From an uncultured Paracoccaceae bacterium (GTDB lineage: Bacteria; Pseudomonadota; Alphaproteobacteria; Rhodobacterales; Rhodobacteraceae), in NCBI GenBank assembly GCA_947502145.1, contig CANMYO010000003.1, forward strand, positions 403,797-467,796: a stretch of DNA of 64,000 nucleotides, read 5' to 3'. The translations under genes were made by a program, and so were the position numbers. Shown here piece after piece: positions 33,847 through 42,533 of this stretch (its first letter is position 1; each line of letters starts with the position of its first letter). The notes beneath the pieces are model-generated. The model was not told the DNA's origin. It searched no databases and worked only from the letters and a program-made list of their open reading frames with translations.

Positions 33847-35162
33847 GCGAGCACCTCAAGCCGGAAGGCATCCATCGGGTCGGCAAGTTCCATCACGTGA
33901 TGCAGTGCAAAGCCGTAGGCGGGGCCGCGGTCCGTTTCTGCCGGAGAAAACGGAAAGCTGAACGTTGGCTGTTCTTCGCCCTTGGTCAGCGGGTGGTGCA
34001 GCAGGTAGGGGTTCAGCAGCATGGCGATGGCCCTGGCGCTATCCTGATCGGCGGCGGTGACAATGCCCAGCACGCCGACCTCTTTTGGGGTCACGGGGGT
34101 GCGTTCGAGCGCGCCCAGCGTCGCGTTTTGGCCAATGATGCGCAATTCAGTCGTATGGGCGATGTCCCCCAGTCTGTCGCGCACCTTGGCGGCATGTCTG
34201 GCGGCGATGTCATCGCACCAGTCCTGAATATTGGCGACGTAGTGGGCGTCACGGATCGTGGCCATGATGATGGTCTGATAGCCGACCACGCGCGCCCCTT
34301 CGAGTTTCACGGTGTAGCTGTCGGCGGGCACCCATTTGGCCCCTTCGACACGGACGCGGGTCTGGTCTAGCGCGCGATAGCGGGCCTGCGTCACATCCAG
34401 ATGCCCGCCGGGTTCATGCAGGATAAAGGGGTCGGAATTTTCATAGAGCATATGCGCGCTGACGGTGTGCGGTGTGGCGTGGGCGCCTTCTGCAAGGGGG
34501 GTGATGGTAAAGCCGCTGTCGTCGAAATCCACGAGGATCACACCCGATTGCGGATTTGTGGCACAAAGCGCACCACATTCCCCCACCTTTGCGCCATGCC
34601 AGGCGGCCCCGGCGTGATCGCCGTTATGCAGGGGCAGGGCGGCGATGATCGCGGTATCGGTGGTGCGCCCTGCAATGATGATATCCGCGCCGGTTTGCAG
34701 CGCGGCGTTGATCTGCTCTGCCCCGGCGAGGGCAACGATATGGGTGCAACTTTGCAGGATTTCGTCTGTGACATGTGGCGCACCGGGCAGGGCGCGCAGG
34801 TCCGTCACGCTGTCCTGTTCGGATTTCAGGGTTGCGATCGTGGCGGTCAGCCCTTCTTCGGCAAGGATTTCGCGGGTGATGTCGACTAGCCAGTCAACGG
34901 TGCTGTCGGTGCCACAGGTTCCGGCGGTGCCGATGACCAGCGGGCAGCCCGCTGTCGCGCGGGCGCGGATCAGCCCGGCCCATTCGGCCTTGGTGCTGGC
35001 GCGGGTGTATTTGGACACGCCGCGCCCGAGGTAAGAGGGGCCGCTGTCGGTTGAGCCACCGTCGATGGCAATCAGGTCGGGCTGCATGGCCACCCCTTTG
35101 TCGAGTGCGTCCTGATCATAGCCAAGGCCAAGCGCACCAGAGGGCACAAGAATGCGGGTCAT
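33843..35162 (-). CDS. AtuA-like protein (DUF1446, acyclic terpene utilisation family)
   Basis: 439 residues, read from the ATG at 35162 which follows AAGGATT. It begins MTRILVPSGALGLGYD and contains IDGGSTDSGP (about 30-39), VIGTAGTCGTDSTVDW near 80 and ILVDFDDSGF near 215. The family is named after a Pseudomonas gene required for growth on acyclic terpenes, but the reaction is not established and most homologues are in other contexts. Here it follows a tripartite tricarboxylate transporter, so the substrate is more likely an imported small acid than a terpene. The open frame extends upstream to 35273 into a hairpin region, which is not likely to be coding. Confidence 0.85.
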   Translation of the reverse strand: MTRILVPSGALGLGYDQDALDKGVAMQPDLIAIDGGSTDSGPSYLGRGVSKYTRASTKAEWAGLIRARATAGCPLVIGTAGTCGTDSTVDWLVDITREILAEEGLTATIATLKSEQDSVTDLRALPGAPHVTDEILQSCTHIVALAGAEQINAALQTGADIIIAGRTTDTAIIAALPLHNGDHAGAAWHGAKVGECGALCATNPQSGVILVDFDDSGFTITPLAEGAHATPHTVSAHMLYENSDPFILHEPGGHLDVTQARYRALDQTRVRVEGAKWVPADSYTVKLEGARVVGYQTIIMATIRDAHYVANIQDWCDDIAARHAAKVRDRLGDIAHTTELRIIGQNATLGALERTPVTPKEVGVLGIVTAADQDSARAIAMLLNPYLLHHPLTKGEEQPTFSFPFSPAETDRGPAYGFALHHVMELADPMDAFRLEVLA

Positions 35163-35179
35163 GTTGTCAATCCTTTTAG

Positions 35180-35211
35180 AAAAGGCCCGACCCTTTTGGG
35201 CCGGGCCTTTT
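35180..35211 (-). terminator. Strong hairpin between tctA and atuA-like gene
   Basis: AAAAGGCCCG-A-CCC, loop TTTT, GGG-C-CGGGCCTTTT: a 14-bp stem with one mismatch, located 3 bp after the tctA stop and 17 bp before the atuA start on the minus strand. It looks like an intrinsic terminator, but there is no long T-run after it. It may attenuate transcription or protect the upstream mRNA. Confidence 0.6.
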
Positions 35212-35214
35212 GGT

Positions 35215-36720
35215 TCAGTCCGCAACGCGCTCTGGTCTGGACAGGATGCGGCGCAGGAAGATCGGTGCCACAAAGCCGAGGAAGGCCGCGATCATCAGCC
35301 CGGTCGAGATGCCGGATGAGAACAGGTAGGTCCAGTCGCCGTCTGACAGGACCATCGCGTCCCTGAGCTGCTTTTCCATCTGATGTCCAAGCAGGATCCC
35401 CATGATCACCGGGACGGTGGGGATATCCAACTTGCGCAGAAGATAACCCAGCACGCCAAAGGCCACGACCAGCAGAAGGTCAAAGTAGCTGCCGGTCAGG
35501 GAGTAGATGCCGACAAAGCTGACCATGGTCACGCCGGGCAGCAAGAGTGCGGGCGGCACGGTCAGGATTTTGACGAAGATCTTGACCATCGGCACATTCA
35601 TCACCAACAGCACGAAGTTGGCAATCAACAGCGACGCGATCAGCCCCCAGACCACATCGGGGCGGTCGGTAAAGAGCGTCGGCCCCGGCGTGATGTTCAG
35701 TGTGACCAGCACCGCCAGCAGCACGGCCGTGGTGCCCGACCCGGGCACGCCCAATGTCAGCATCGGCACAAGCGCGCCCCCTGCAGCGGCGTTGTTGCCC
35801 GCCTCTGGTGCGGCGACGCCTTTGGCGACCCCGGTGCCGAATTTGCCTTTGTCACCGGCGATGGATTTTTCCATCATATAGGTCATGAAGCTGCCCAGGC
35901 TGGCCCCGGCCCCCGGCAGGATGCCCGCGATGAAGCCCACCAGCGATGAGCGCAGCATGGTCCAGCGCGTGGTCCAGATTTCGGCCCAGGGTACGCGCAC
36001 CTTGTCCAGCGTTACGCCCACGGCCGAGGATTTCCCGTGGCTTTCGATAAAGAAGAAGATCTCGGACACGGCGAACAGGCCAACAATGGCAACAAGGAAG
36101 TCGATGCCGTCATAAAGGTGCAGGTTGCCGCCGGTCAGGCGGGGCAGGCCGGAGTTTGGATCAAGGCCGATCATCGCGATCATCAGCCCGATGCAAGAGG
36201 CCAGCGCCGCCTTGGCCTGGTTCTTGGACGAAATGCCGCCAAGGGTGGCAAAGGCCAGCAGGTAAAGCGCGAAATATTCTGCCGGGCCGAATTGATAGGC
36301 CACGTTGGACAGGACCGGTGCCAGCAGCATCAGCCCGATGGTGGCCAGAAAGGCCCCGACAAAGGACGCAAAGCCCGAGATCACCAGTGCATCGCCGGCC
36401 CGACCGGCCTTGGCCATCGGGTAGCCGTCCAGCGTGGTCATCAGCGCGGGTTCGTCACCGGGAATATTGAGCAGGATCGAGCTGATCCGCCCGCCATACA
36501 TCGCGCCGTAGTAGATCGCCGTCAGCAGCACCAGCGCCGCCGTGGCATCCAGCCCCATCGAGAACGTCAGCGGGATCATGATGGCGACGCCATTGGAGGG
36601 CCCCAGTCCGGGCAGCGCCCCGACGATGGTGCCGATAAAGCAGCCCACGACGGCCAGCATCAGCGTATAGGGGGACAGGGCAATCCCGAACCCCAGAGAG
36701 AGGTTGGCAAGGATATCCAT
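35215..36720 (-). CDS. tctA: Tripartite tricarboxylate transporter large membrane subunit TctA
   Basis: Main permease of a TTT-family secondary transporter. 501 residues with about twelve hydrophobic helices and family blocks: VGALPGLGPSNGVAIMIPLTF near residue 35, ILLNIPGDEPALMTTLDGYPMA near 83 and the second-half PGAGASLGSFMTYMMEKS near 270. It sits after tctB (stop next to the tctA ATG). The substrate of TTT systems varies widely (citrate, other carboxylates, sugar acids), and is fixed by the TctC partner. Confidence 0.94.
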   Translation of the reverse strand: MDILANLSLGFGIALSPYTLMLAVVGCFIGTIVGALPGLGPSNGVAIMIPLTFSMGLDATAALVLLTAIYYGAMYGGRISSILLNIPGDEPALMTTLDGYPMAKAGRAGDALVISGFASFVGAFLATIGLMLLAPVLSNVAYQFGPAEYFALYLLAFATLGGISSKNQAKAALASCIGLMIAMIGLDPNSGLPRLTGGNLHLYDGIDFLVAIVGLFAVSEIFFFIESHGKSSAVGVTLDKVRVPWAEIWTTRWTMLRSSLVGFIAGILPGAGASLGSFMTYMMEKSIAGDKGKFGTGVAKGVAAPEAGNNAAAGGALVPMLTLGVPGSGTTAVLLAVLVTLNITPGPTLFTDRPDVVWGLIASLLIANFVLLVMNVPMVKIFVKILTVPPALLLPGVTMVSFVGIYSLTGSYFDLLLVVAFGVLGYLLRKLDIPTVPVIMGILLGHQMEKQLRDAMVLSDGDWTYLFSSGISTGLMIAAFLGFVAPIFLRRILSRPERVAD

Positions 36721-37164
36721 CTAGAACCAGCCTTTCGGGAAGGGGACAAGCCCCAGATCCAGCACATATTTGAAAAGGACGAACAACCCGATCGAGAGGC
36801 CAAGACCCGCTGCGACAGCGAACCTGGGCTTGGGGTTGATCTGATAGGACAGCGCCCCGGAGACAATCGCCGTCGGGATCAGGAAGCCAAGCGGTTTCAG
36901 CGTATAGGCATAGCCCACAAGCAGGGCAATCGAGATGAAGATCGACACCACCGTCCACGCCATCGGCCATTCGGGTTCTTCATCCGGGCGCAGGATCATA
37001 ACGACGGCACAGATGATCGCAACCGAGGCAATCAGGATCGGGAAGGCTTTGGATCCAACGGGATCGGACAGGAAACTGGCCTGAATTTGCATGGCGCTCG
37101 CGATATACACGAGCGCCACCAAGATCACGGCCAGACCAAAGATACGGTCTGACAAGCGGCCCAT
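36721..37164 (-). CDS. tctB: Tripartite tricarboxylate transporter small membrane subunit TctB
   Basis: 147 residues with four hydrophobic helices, as usual for TctB (VILVALVYIASAM, IASVAIICAVVMI, IFISIALLVGYAY, GLSIGLFVLFKYVLDLGL) and an intervening loop rich in charged residues. It is directly between tctC (1-bp gap) and tctA (abutting). The sequence of TctB proteins is poorly conserved, so the call rests on helices and context. Confidence 0.9.
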   Translation of the reverse strand: MGRLSDRIFGLAVILVALVYIASAMQIQASFLSDPVGSKAFPILIASVAIICAVVMILRPDEEPEWPMAWTVVSIFISIALLVGYAYTLKPLGFLIPTAIVSGALSYQINPKPRFAVAAGLGLSIGLFVLFKYVLDLGLVPFPKGWF

Positions 37165-37165
37165 T

Positions 37166-38131
37166 TTACTGGATCACGCCGATTTCGCGTGACAGTTCCT
37201 CGGTCTGGGCGACAACGCCGTCGATCCAGCTTTGGAAATCGCCACCTACTTTGGTGAAGGGGGCAAGACCGTTGTCGGCCATGGCCTGCTTCCACTCGTC
37301 GGATTCAGCAACCGCAGCGAGCTTTGCGCCCCATGCTTCGAACTGCTCGTCAGAGATATCCTTGGGCACGTAAAGACCGCGCCAGTTCACGGCCACCACG
37401 TCAAAGCCCTGTTCGATTGCGGTGGGGATGTCTTCGAAGCCGGGGACTCGTTCTTCTGTCAGAACGGCCAGCACACGGATGTCACCTGTTGGAATGAAGC
37501 CGACAATTTCGGACATGTCGCCTGTCATTGCCTGGGTAAAGCCGCCCACCGTCTGGGTGATCGCATCAGCACCACCGTCAACACCGATGTATTTCACCGC
37601 AGTGATGTCATCAAATCCACCAGCCTTGAGAACCTGCAAAGGCTTCAGGTGGTCAAAACCGCCCACGGCAGAGCCGCCGGCAAAGGCAACGGAGCTTGGA
37701 TCAGCCTTGATCGCGTCCACCAGATCGCCAAGCGACTGGAACGGGCTGTCCGCGGCGACAACGATCACGCCGGGATCGGCACCAATGGCCCCGACAAAGC
37801 GCACCTGATCAGCGGTCGCACCGCCATAGGCATTCTGGGCCAGACGTGTGGTTGTCGCCGATGAGGCGGCTACAATCAGGTCGGGGTCGTCGTTGCGTTC
37901 GTTCACGACCGTCGAAAACGCCAGACCACCGCCCGCGCCTGCAAGGTTCGTGACCTGAACGGGGGCATCAACCTGACCGATGTCAAACAGGATCTTGCCG
38001 ATCTGACGGCAGGTGAAGTCCCAGCCGCCGCCGGGGTTTGCCGGTGCGATACACTCAGCCGCCATCGCAGAGCTTGCCGCGACGGACAGAATGGCGCTGG
38101 TACTCAGCGCGCGCAGAAATTTAATGGACAT
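37166..38131 (-). CDS. tctC: Tripartite tricarboxylate transporter substrate-binding protein TctC
   Basis: Periplasmic solute receptor. 321 residues with a signal peptide (about 1-24, ending AMAAE) and the TctC fold: IAPANPGGGWDFTCRQIGK near 29, NLAGAGGGLAFSTV near 64, VAFAGGSAVGGFDHLK near 145. GGGAGGAAACA precedes the ATG. It is the first gene of the tctCBA-atuA-DUF4387 unit and lies 127 bp from the divergent response regulator gene. In related Bordetella systems the receptor also signals to a kinase. Confidence 0.94.
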   Translation of the reverse strand: MSIKFLRALSTSAILSVAASSAMAAECIAPANPGGGWDFTCRQIGKILFDIGQVDAPVQVTNLAGAGGGLAFSTVVNERNDDPDLIVAASSATTTRLAQNAYGGATADQVRFVGAIGADPGVIVVAADSPFQSLGDLVDAIKADPSSVAFAGGSAVGGFDHLKPLQVLKAGGFDDITAVKYIGVDGGADAITQTVGGFTQAMTGDMSEIVGFIPTGDIRVLAVLTEERVPGFEDIPTAIEQGFDVVAVNWRGLYVPKDISDEQFEAWGAKLAAVAESDEWKQAMADNGLAPFTKVGGDFQSWIDGVVAQTEELSREIGVIQ

Positions 38132-38258
38132 TGTTTCCTCCCAGTCCTTTTGTCAGGGTAACGGGCACGTCGATTGCAACGCGCAGCGACCCAATGCCAA
38201 ATTTGTCCGGGGGAAAGCTGACGCGAACCTGTCACGCGCCAAGAAAAGGAAGAATGCG
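38132..38258. promoter_or_regulatory. Divergent promoter region between tctC and the response regulator
   Basis: The 127-bp gap must contain both promoters and the response regulator target. I see an imperfect inverted sequence around GTCGATTGC...GCAGCGAC (about 38168-38189), which is a possible site, but no clear tandem repeats of the OmpR type. Confidence 0.3.
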
Positions 38259-38924
38259 GTGCGATTTTTGCTGGTGGAGGATAATCCCGATCTGGGGCAG
38301 GCGGTCAAAAGCCGTTTGTCGCTAGACGGCCACGGCGTGGATTGGGCGATGTCGCTGGCCGAGGCGGAAGAGCATCTGGCGATGGCGAAATACGATCTGA
38401 TCCTGTTGGATATCATGTTGCCGGACGGCGATGGACGCGACTTTCTTGCAGCGCATCGGCGGGCCCGCCGCGACACGCCTGTCATCGTGATGACGGCCCG
38501 CTCTGCCGTGAGTGACCGGGTGGCGCTGCTGGATACGGGTGCGGATGATTATGTCACAAAACCGTTTGATTTTGCAGAGTTGGAGGCCAGAGTTCGTGCA
38601 GTTCTGCGGCGCAGATCGGGCGCGGCGCAGACCGCGCTGACCTTTGCCGACCTGACGTTTGATCCCTTGGCTGCCACCGTTGCCGTTGGTGGGGAAACCC
38701 GGGATCTGCGCAATCGCGAATTGCGGCTGCTTGAGGTGCTGATCGCCGCGCCCGACCGGATCTTTTCCAAGGACCATCTGCATGATCGCCTGCTGAGTGC
38801 GAGCGAGGCCGTCAGCGACAATGCGATCGAGGTTTATGTCGGGCGGCTGCGCAAAAAACTTGAGGGCAGCACGGCCAGAATCGAGACGGTGCGCGGGATC
38901 GGCTACCGGCTGACCACCACATGA
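38259..38924 (+). CDS. tctD: OmpR-family response regulator, TctD-like
   Basis: 221 residues. The receiver domain has the acidic pocket (E7, D8), phosphorylation site D51 in ILLDIMLPDGDG, T79/A80 and K101 in TKPFDF. A winged-helix DNA-binding domain occupies about 125-221 (NRELRLLEVLI, YVGRLRKKL, TVRGIGYRL). The start is the GTG at 38259, which has AAGGAAG at correct distance; the frame upstream runs into the tctC promoter. It overlaps the kinase gene by an ATGA. It most likely controls the divergent tct operon. Confidence 0.93.
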   Translation: MRFLLVEDNPDLGQAVKSRLSLDGHGVDWAMSLAEAEEHLAMAKYDLILLDIMLPDGDGRDFLAAHRRARRDTPVIVMTARSAVSDRVALLDTGADDYVTKPFDFAELEARVRAVLRRRSGAAQTALTFADLTFDPLAATVAVGGETRDLRNRELRLLEVLIAAPDRIFSKDHLHDRLLSASEAVSDNAIEVYVGRLRKKLEGSTARIETVRGIGYRLTTT

Positions 38925-40306
38925 GCACGCGGCGTGCCTCTGCCACAGGTTCGATTCGCCGCCGGTTGGTGGTGCAGTTGCTGGTTGTTGCGGCGCTTTT
39001 GTCGGGGTTGCTTTATCTATCGGTGCGCACCGTGGCAGCGACGGCCGTTGATACCACGCAGGACGGGATTCTGGGTGCGGCCACGGTCTTCATCGCAGAA
39101 GAGCTGCGCGGGGGTGAGCAGGGTGTCAGTATCGAAATCCCATATGCGGCCTTTTCAATGCTGGGTGCCGTGGGGCAGGACCGGGTGTTTTACCGCATTC
39201 TGGTGGGCGCGGACACGGTGACGGGATATGGCGATCTGCCCTTGCCCGATTGGGTTGTCACCGGGCTGGAGCCGCGGTTTTACACTGTGCCTTATCAGGG
39301 GGCGGAGTTGCGCGTCGGGGCGGTGGCCCGGTCGGTTCTGGTTGATGGCGCGCAGGTCAGCGTAACGGTTCTGCTGGCCCAGACCCGCACTGCACAGCAG
39401 ACCATCAGCCGTCAGATGGCGAACCGCGCGGCCCTGCTGGGGCTGGGGTTCTTTGTTGTCGCGGCGATCCTGTCGATGTTCACTGCGCGGTCGGTGTTGC
39501 GCCCGCTGAGTAGCCTCGCGCAGGCGCTTGGGCGACGGGGCCCGCAGGATTTGCGCCCGGTGGATCGCGCGGTCCCGTCCGAGCTGATACCTTTGATTGG
39601 TGCGCTGAACGGGCTGATTTCGCGGCTGCGTGCGGCACTGGACCGGACCGAAACCTTTATCACCGAAGCGGCCCATCATGTGCGCACGCCCTTGGCGACG
39701 GTGCGGGCCCAGGCCGAGATTGCCCTGCGTCAGGCCGGGGATGATGACACCCGCACCAGCCTGCGCAACCTGATCCGCGCGGTTGACAATTCGGCCCGCT
39801 CTGCCGGGCAGTTGCTGGATCACGCGACGGTGGTCTATCGCAGCGATCAGCGTGCCGATGCGCCGCTGGATATTGCCGCCGTGCTGGCCGACATGGTCGA
39901 GGGCTATCGGCCCACCGCAACGCTGCGCGATATTGATCTGCATTTGGCCCTGCCTGATCAACCGGTGCAACTGGCGGTGGACCGCCTGTTGTTTGAAAGT
40001 GCGGTGCGCAACCTGATTGACAACGCGGTCAAATATTCCAGCCCCGATGCGGCTGTTGATGTTTCGCTGACCGTTGCAGCGGCGCGGGCGCATCTGGTTG
40101 TTGCGGATCGCGGGCGGGGCATCGGGCAGGGTGCTGCGTCGACGCTGACCCGGCGGTTTACCCGTGGCAGTAACGTCAGCGATGTTGTCGGCTCTGGCCT
40201 GGGGTTGACGATTGTGCGCGACGTGGCCCGCGCCTCTGGCGGGCAGTTTGACATTTCACCTCGCGAAGGAGGCGGCACATGCGCTTCACTATCCTTTCCG
40301 CTTTAG
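38921..40306 (+). CDS. tctE: Sensor histidine kinase, TctE-like
   Basis: 461 residues. An N-terminal membrane helix (about 17-38), a periplasmic sensor domain of the TctE N-terminal type (about 40-165), a second membrane helix (about 170-188) and HAMP-like linker precede the H-box AAHHVRTPLATV with the phospho-accepting His near 252. The N-box (NLIDNAVKY), G1 (DRGRGIG) and G2 (GSGLGLTIV) are all intact. Overlaps the regulator by 4 bp and the downstream binding-protein gene by 28 bp. Confidence 0.92.
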   Translation: MSTRRASATGSIRRRLVVQLLVVAALLSGLLYLSVRTVAATAVDTTQDGILGAATVFIAEELRGGEQGVSIEIPYAAFSMLGAVGQDRVFYRILVGADTVTGYGDLPLPDWVVTGLEPRFYTVPYQGAELRVGAVARSVLVDGAQVSVTVLLAQTRTAQQTISRQMANRAALLGLGFFVVAAILSMFTARSVLRPLSSLAQALGRRGPQDLRPVDRAVPSELIPLIGALNGLISRLRAALDRTETFITEAAHHVRTPLATVRAQAEIALRQAGDDDTRTSLRNLIRAVDNSARSAGQLLDHATVVYRSDQRADAPLDIAAVLADMVEGYRPTATLRDIDLHLALPDQPVQLAVDRLLFESAVRNLIDNAVKYSSPDAAVDVSLTVAAARAHLVVADRGRGIGQGAASTLTRRFTRGSNVSDVVGSGLGLTIVRDVARASGGQFDISPREGGGTCASLSFPL

Positions 40307-41304
40307 CTGCGTTGTGGCTGTCGGCCCCGGCGGCGGCATTCGAGATCGAGGAAGAAACCATATTTGGCGATGGTCCGGTGCTGATATCGGTGCTTTCAAC
40401 GACGGATACCGGGGTTTTTGCGCCCCTGATTGCCGCCTATCAGGCGCAGAACCCGGATGTGTCGGTGCGTTATGTGGTGGCCAATAGCCAGGAGGTTTAC
40501 CGCGCGATCCATGATGAGGCGGCGGCATTTGATCTGGTGATCTCCTCGGCGATGGATTTGCAGATGAAACTGGCCAATGACGGATTTGGGCGGGCCCATG
40601 ACTCTGACGCGGTTGCGGCCTTGCCCCGCTGGGCGCGCTGGCGGGATCAGCTGTTTGCGGTGACACAAGAGCCGGTCGTCATGGTTGCGTCGCGGGCGGG
40701 GTTTGACGGCTTGGGCCTGCCGCAGACGCGGGCCGAACTGGTGCAGGTGTTGCGGGATCATCCGGAGCGGTTTGCCGGACGCGTAGGCACCTATGACCCG
40801 GTGCGGTCTGGCGCGGGCTATCTGTTTGCGACGCAGGATGCGCGCCAGTCCGATACATCGTGGCGCCTGGCCGAGGTCATGGGGCGGCTTGATCCGCAGC
40901 TTTACACCGCCAGCAGCGACATGATCACGGCGATCCAGAACGGAGAGCTGGCGCTGGCCTATAACGTTGTCGGCCCCTATGCGCAGGCGCGGCTGGCGGG
41001 TGATCCGGATGCGGTGGTGATCCTGCCCGAAGATTTCACCCATGTGCTGCTGCGCACCGCGCTGATCCCCACCTCGGGCGAGGCACCTGATCTGGGGCGT
41101 CAGTTTCTGGACTTTCTGCTGTCAGAGGCAGGGCAGCAATTGCTATCAGAGGCCGCCGGGTTGCCGCGGATTTCGGCGGCTGATCTGGCCGATGGCCCGG
41201 CGTTGCGGCCGATCCGGCTGGACCCCGGTCTGCTGGTCTTTGTTGATCCGATAATGCGCCGGCGGTTTCTGGATGAATGGACGGCGGCCGTTGTGCAGCC
41301 CTGA
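40279..41304 (+). CDS. Iron-type ABC transporter substrate-binding protein without a transporter
   Basis: 341 residues: signal peptide (1-20, ending PAAA), then the fold of the FbpA/AfuA class of periplasmic binding proteins (VLISVLSTTDTGVFAPLIAAYQ near 34, FDLVISSAMDLQMKLAND near 85, GRVGTYDPVRSGAGYLFA near 167, ELALAYNVVGPYA near 222). No permease or ATPase gene is near. It begins inside the kinase gene (28-bp overlap), so it is probably made with the two-component system and may act as a ligand-sensing third component. The ligand is not evident. Confidence 0.85.
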   Translation: MRFTILSALAALWLSAPAAAFEIEEETIFGDGPVLISVLSTTDTGVFAPLIAAYQAQNPDVSVRYVVANSQEVYRAIHDEAAAFDLVISSAMDLQMKLANDGFGRAHDSDAVAALPRWARWRDQLFAVTQEPVVMVASRAGFDGLGLPQTRAELVQVLRDHPERFAGRVGTYDPVRSGAGYLFATQDARQSDTSWRLAEVMGRLDPQLYTASSDMITAIQNGELALAYNVVGPYAQARLAGDPDAVVILPEDFTHVLLRTALIPTSGEAPDLGRQFLDFLLSEAGQQLLSEAAGLPRISAADLADGPALRPIRLDPGLLVFVDPIMRRRFLDEWTAAVVQP

Positions 41305-41324
41305 CGGACTAACTAAGAGGCCCC

Positions 41325-42365
41325 ATGACCGAAGAAACCGAAACCACTGTTACCTTCACCATTGCCGCTGATCCGCCGCCTCGGCTGGACAAGGCGCTTG
41401 CACGAGACGTGCCGGATGCGGCGACGCTCAGCCGGTCACGGCTGGCGAAACTGCTGGGCGAGGGGGCGATTGCGCTGGATGGGGTGGTGACCACCGATCC
41501 GCGCCATCGTGTGACCGCCGGGACCGCCGTAACGGTGACCGTTGCAATGGCCGCTGAAAGCCACATCGCGCCCGAGAATATCCCGCTGGATGTGGTCTAT
41601 GAGGACGCGGATCTGATCGTGATCAACAAACCCGCCGGTATGGTTGTGCATCCGGCGCCCGGCACACCGGGGGGGACGCTGGTTAATGCGCTGATGCATC
41701 ATTGTGGTGATGATCTGTCCGGGGTTGGCGGCATGAAGCGCCCGGGCATTGTGCATCGCATCGACAAGGACACAACGGGGCTGCTGGTGGCGGCAAAATC
41801 CGATACCGCGCATCAGGGGCTTGCCGCGCAGTTTGCCGATCACAGTGTTGCGCGGCGCTATCTGGCGATCTGCTATGGCGTCCCCGACAGTGCGGACCCG
41901 CGCCTGCGCGGGATCAAAGGCACGTCGTTTGAGCCGGGCAATATCCTGAAAGTGCAGACCTTTCTGGGGCGGCACAAGACGGATCGACAGCGGCAGGCGG
42001 TGTCATTTGAGCAGGGCCGCCATGCGGTCACCCGCGCCCGCATCGTCGAGACATTTGGCCGCCCCGCTGCTGCGGCGCTGGTCGAATGCTGGCTGGAAAC
42101 CGGGCGGACACACCAAATACGGGTCCATATGGCCCATGTCGGCCACGCGCTGATTGGCGATCCGACATATGGCGGACGCCGCAAGCTAAGCCCCAAAATC
42201 ATTGGGGAAAAAGGTGTTACAGCCGTTGCCGCCTTTGCCCGTCAGGCCCTGCATGCTGCAACGCTTGGCTTCATACACCCGGTCAGCGGGCAAGCGCTTG
42301 AATTTGAAGCGGAAATCCCTGCCGATATGGCCGAACTTCTGCGCAAAATGCGCGGTAAGGGCTGA
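41325..42365 (+). CDS. rluD: RluA-family pseudouridine synthase (RluD-like)
   Basis: Converts uridines to pseudouridine, in the case of RluD in helix 69 of 23S rRNA. 346 residues with an N-terminal S4 domain (about 18-78), the catalytic motif HRIDKDTTG with D147, and ARYLA-like and GRTHQIRVHMAHVGH motifs later. Adjacent to rpoH, an arrangement common in alphaproteobacteria. It starts 20 bp after the binding protein gene. Confidence 0.94.
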   Translation: MTEETETTVTFTIAADPPPRLDKALARDVPDAATLSRSRLAKLLGEGAIALDGVVTTDPRHRVTAGTAVTVTVAMAAESHIAPENIPLDVVYEDADLIVINKPAGMVVHPAPGTPGGTLVNALMHHCGDDLSGVGGMKRPGIVHRIDKDTTGLLVAAKSDTAHQGLAAQFADHSVARRYLAICYGVPDSADPRLRGIKGTSFEPGNILKVQTFLGRHKTDRQRQAVSFEQGRHAVTRARIVETFGRPAAAALVECWLETGRTHQIRVHMAHVGHALIGDPTYGGRRKLSPKIIGEKGVTAVAAFARQALHAATLGFIHPVSGQALEFEAEIPADMAELLRKMRGKG

Positions 42366-42377
42366 AATAATCCTTCG

Positions 42378-42397
42378 CATGTGCGTGAATGCACATG
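42378..42397. other. Perfect inverted repeat between rluD and rpoH
   Basis: CATGTGC-GTGAAT-GCACATG, a 7-bp perfect inverted repeat 13 bp after the rluD stop, followed by TTTT. It could be a weak intrinsic terminator for rluD or a protein binding site before rpoH. The stem is rather AT-rich for a terminator in this genome. Confidence 0.4.
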
Positions 42398-42460
42398 TTT
42401 TGCCCTGTCGTTCCGGCCTCGATCGGTTCATGAATTGTTTACGATTTCACGCCACTTGCT

Positions 42461-42489
42461 CTTGAAGCCAACGTAGCGGCAACCCATAT
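42461..42489 (+). promoter_or_regulatory. Sigma-32 (heat shock) type promoter of rpoH
   Basis: CTTGAAG (42461-42467), a 14-bp spacer and ACCCATAT (42482-42489) match the sigma-32 consensus CTTGAAA-N(11-16)-CCCCATNT well. It would place the transcription start about 38 bp before the rpoH ATG. It suggests that RpoH transcribes its own gene, as known for Caulobacter. Confidence 0.6.
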
Positions 42490-42533
42490 CCATGTTAAGC
42501 CTGTAAACATCAGGTATCAGGGAGACCTAAAAG

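Noticed and set aside
36037..37152. A 371-codon plus-strand frame opposite tctA/tctB
   Set aside because: Highly charged Gly/Gln/His/Asp-rich translation, the normal antisense image of membrane protein genes.
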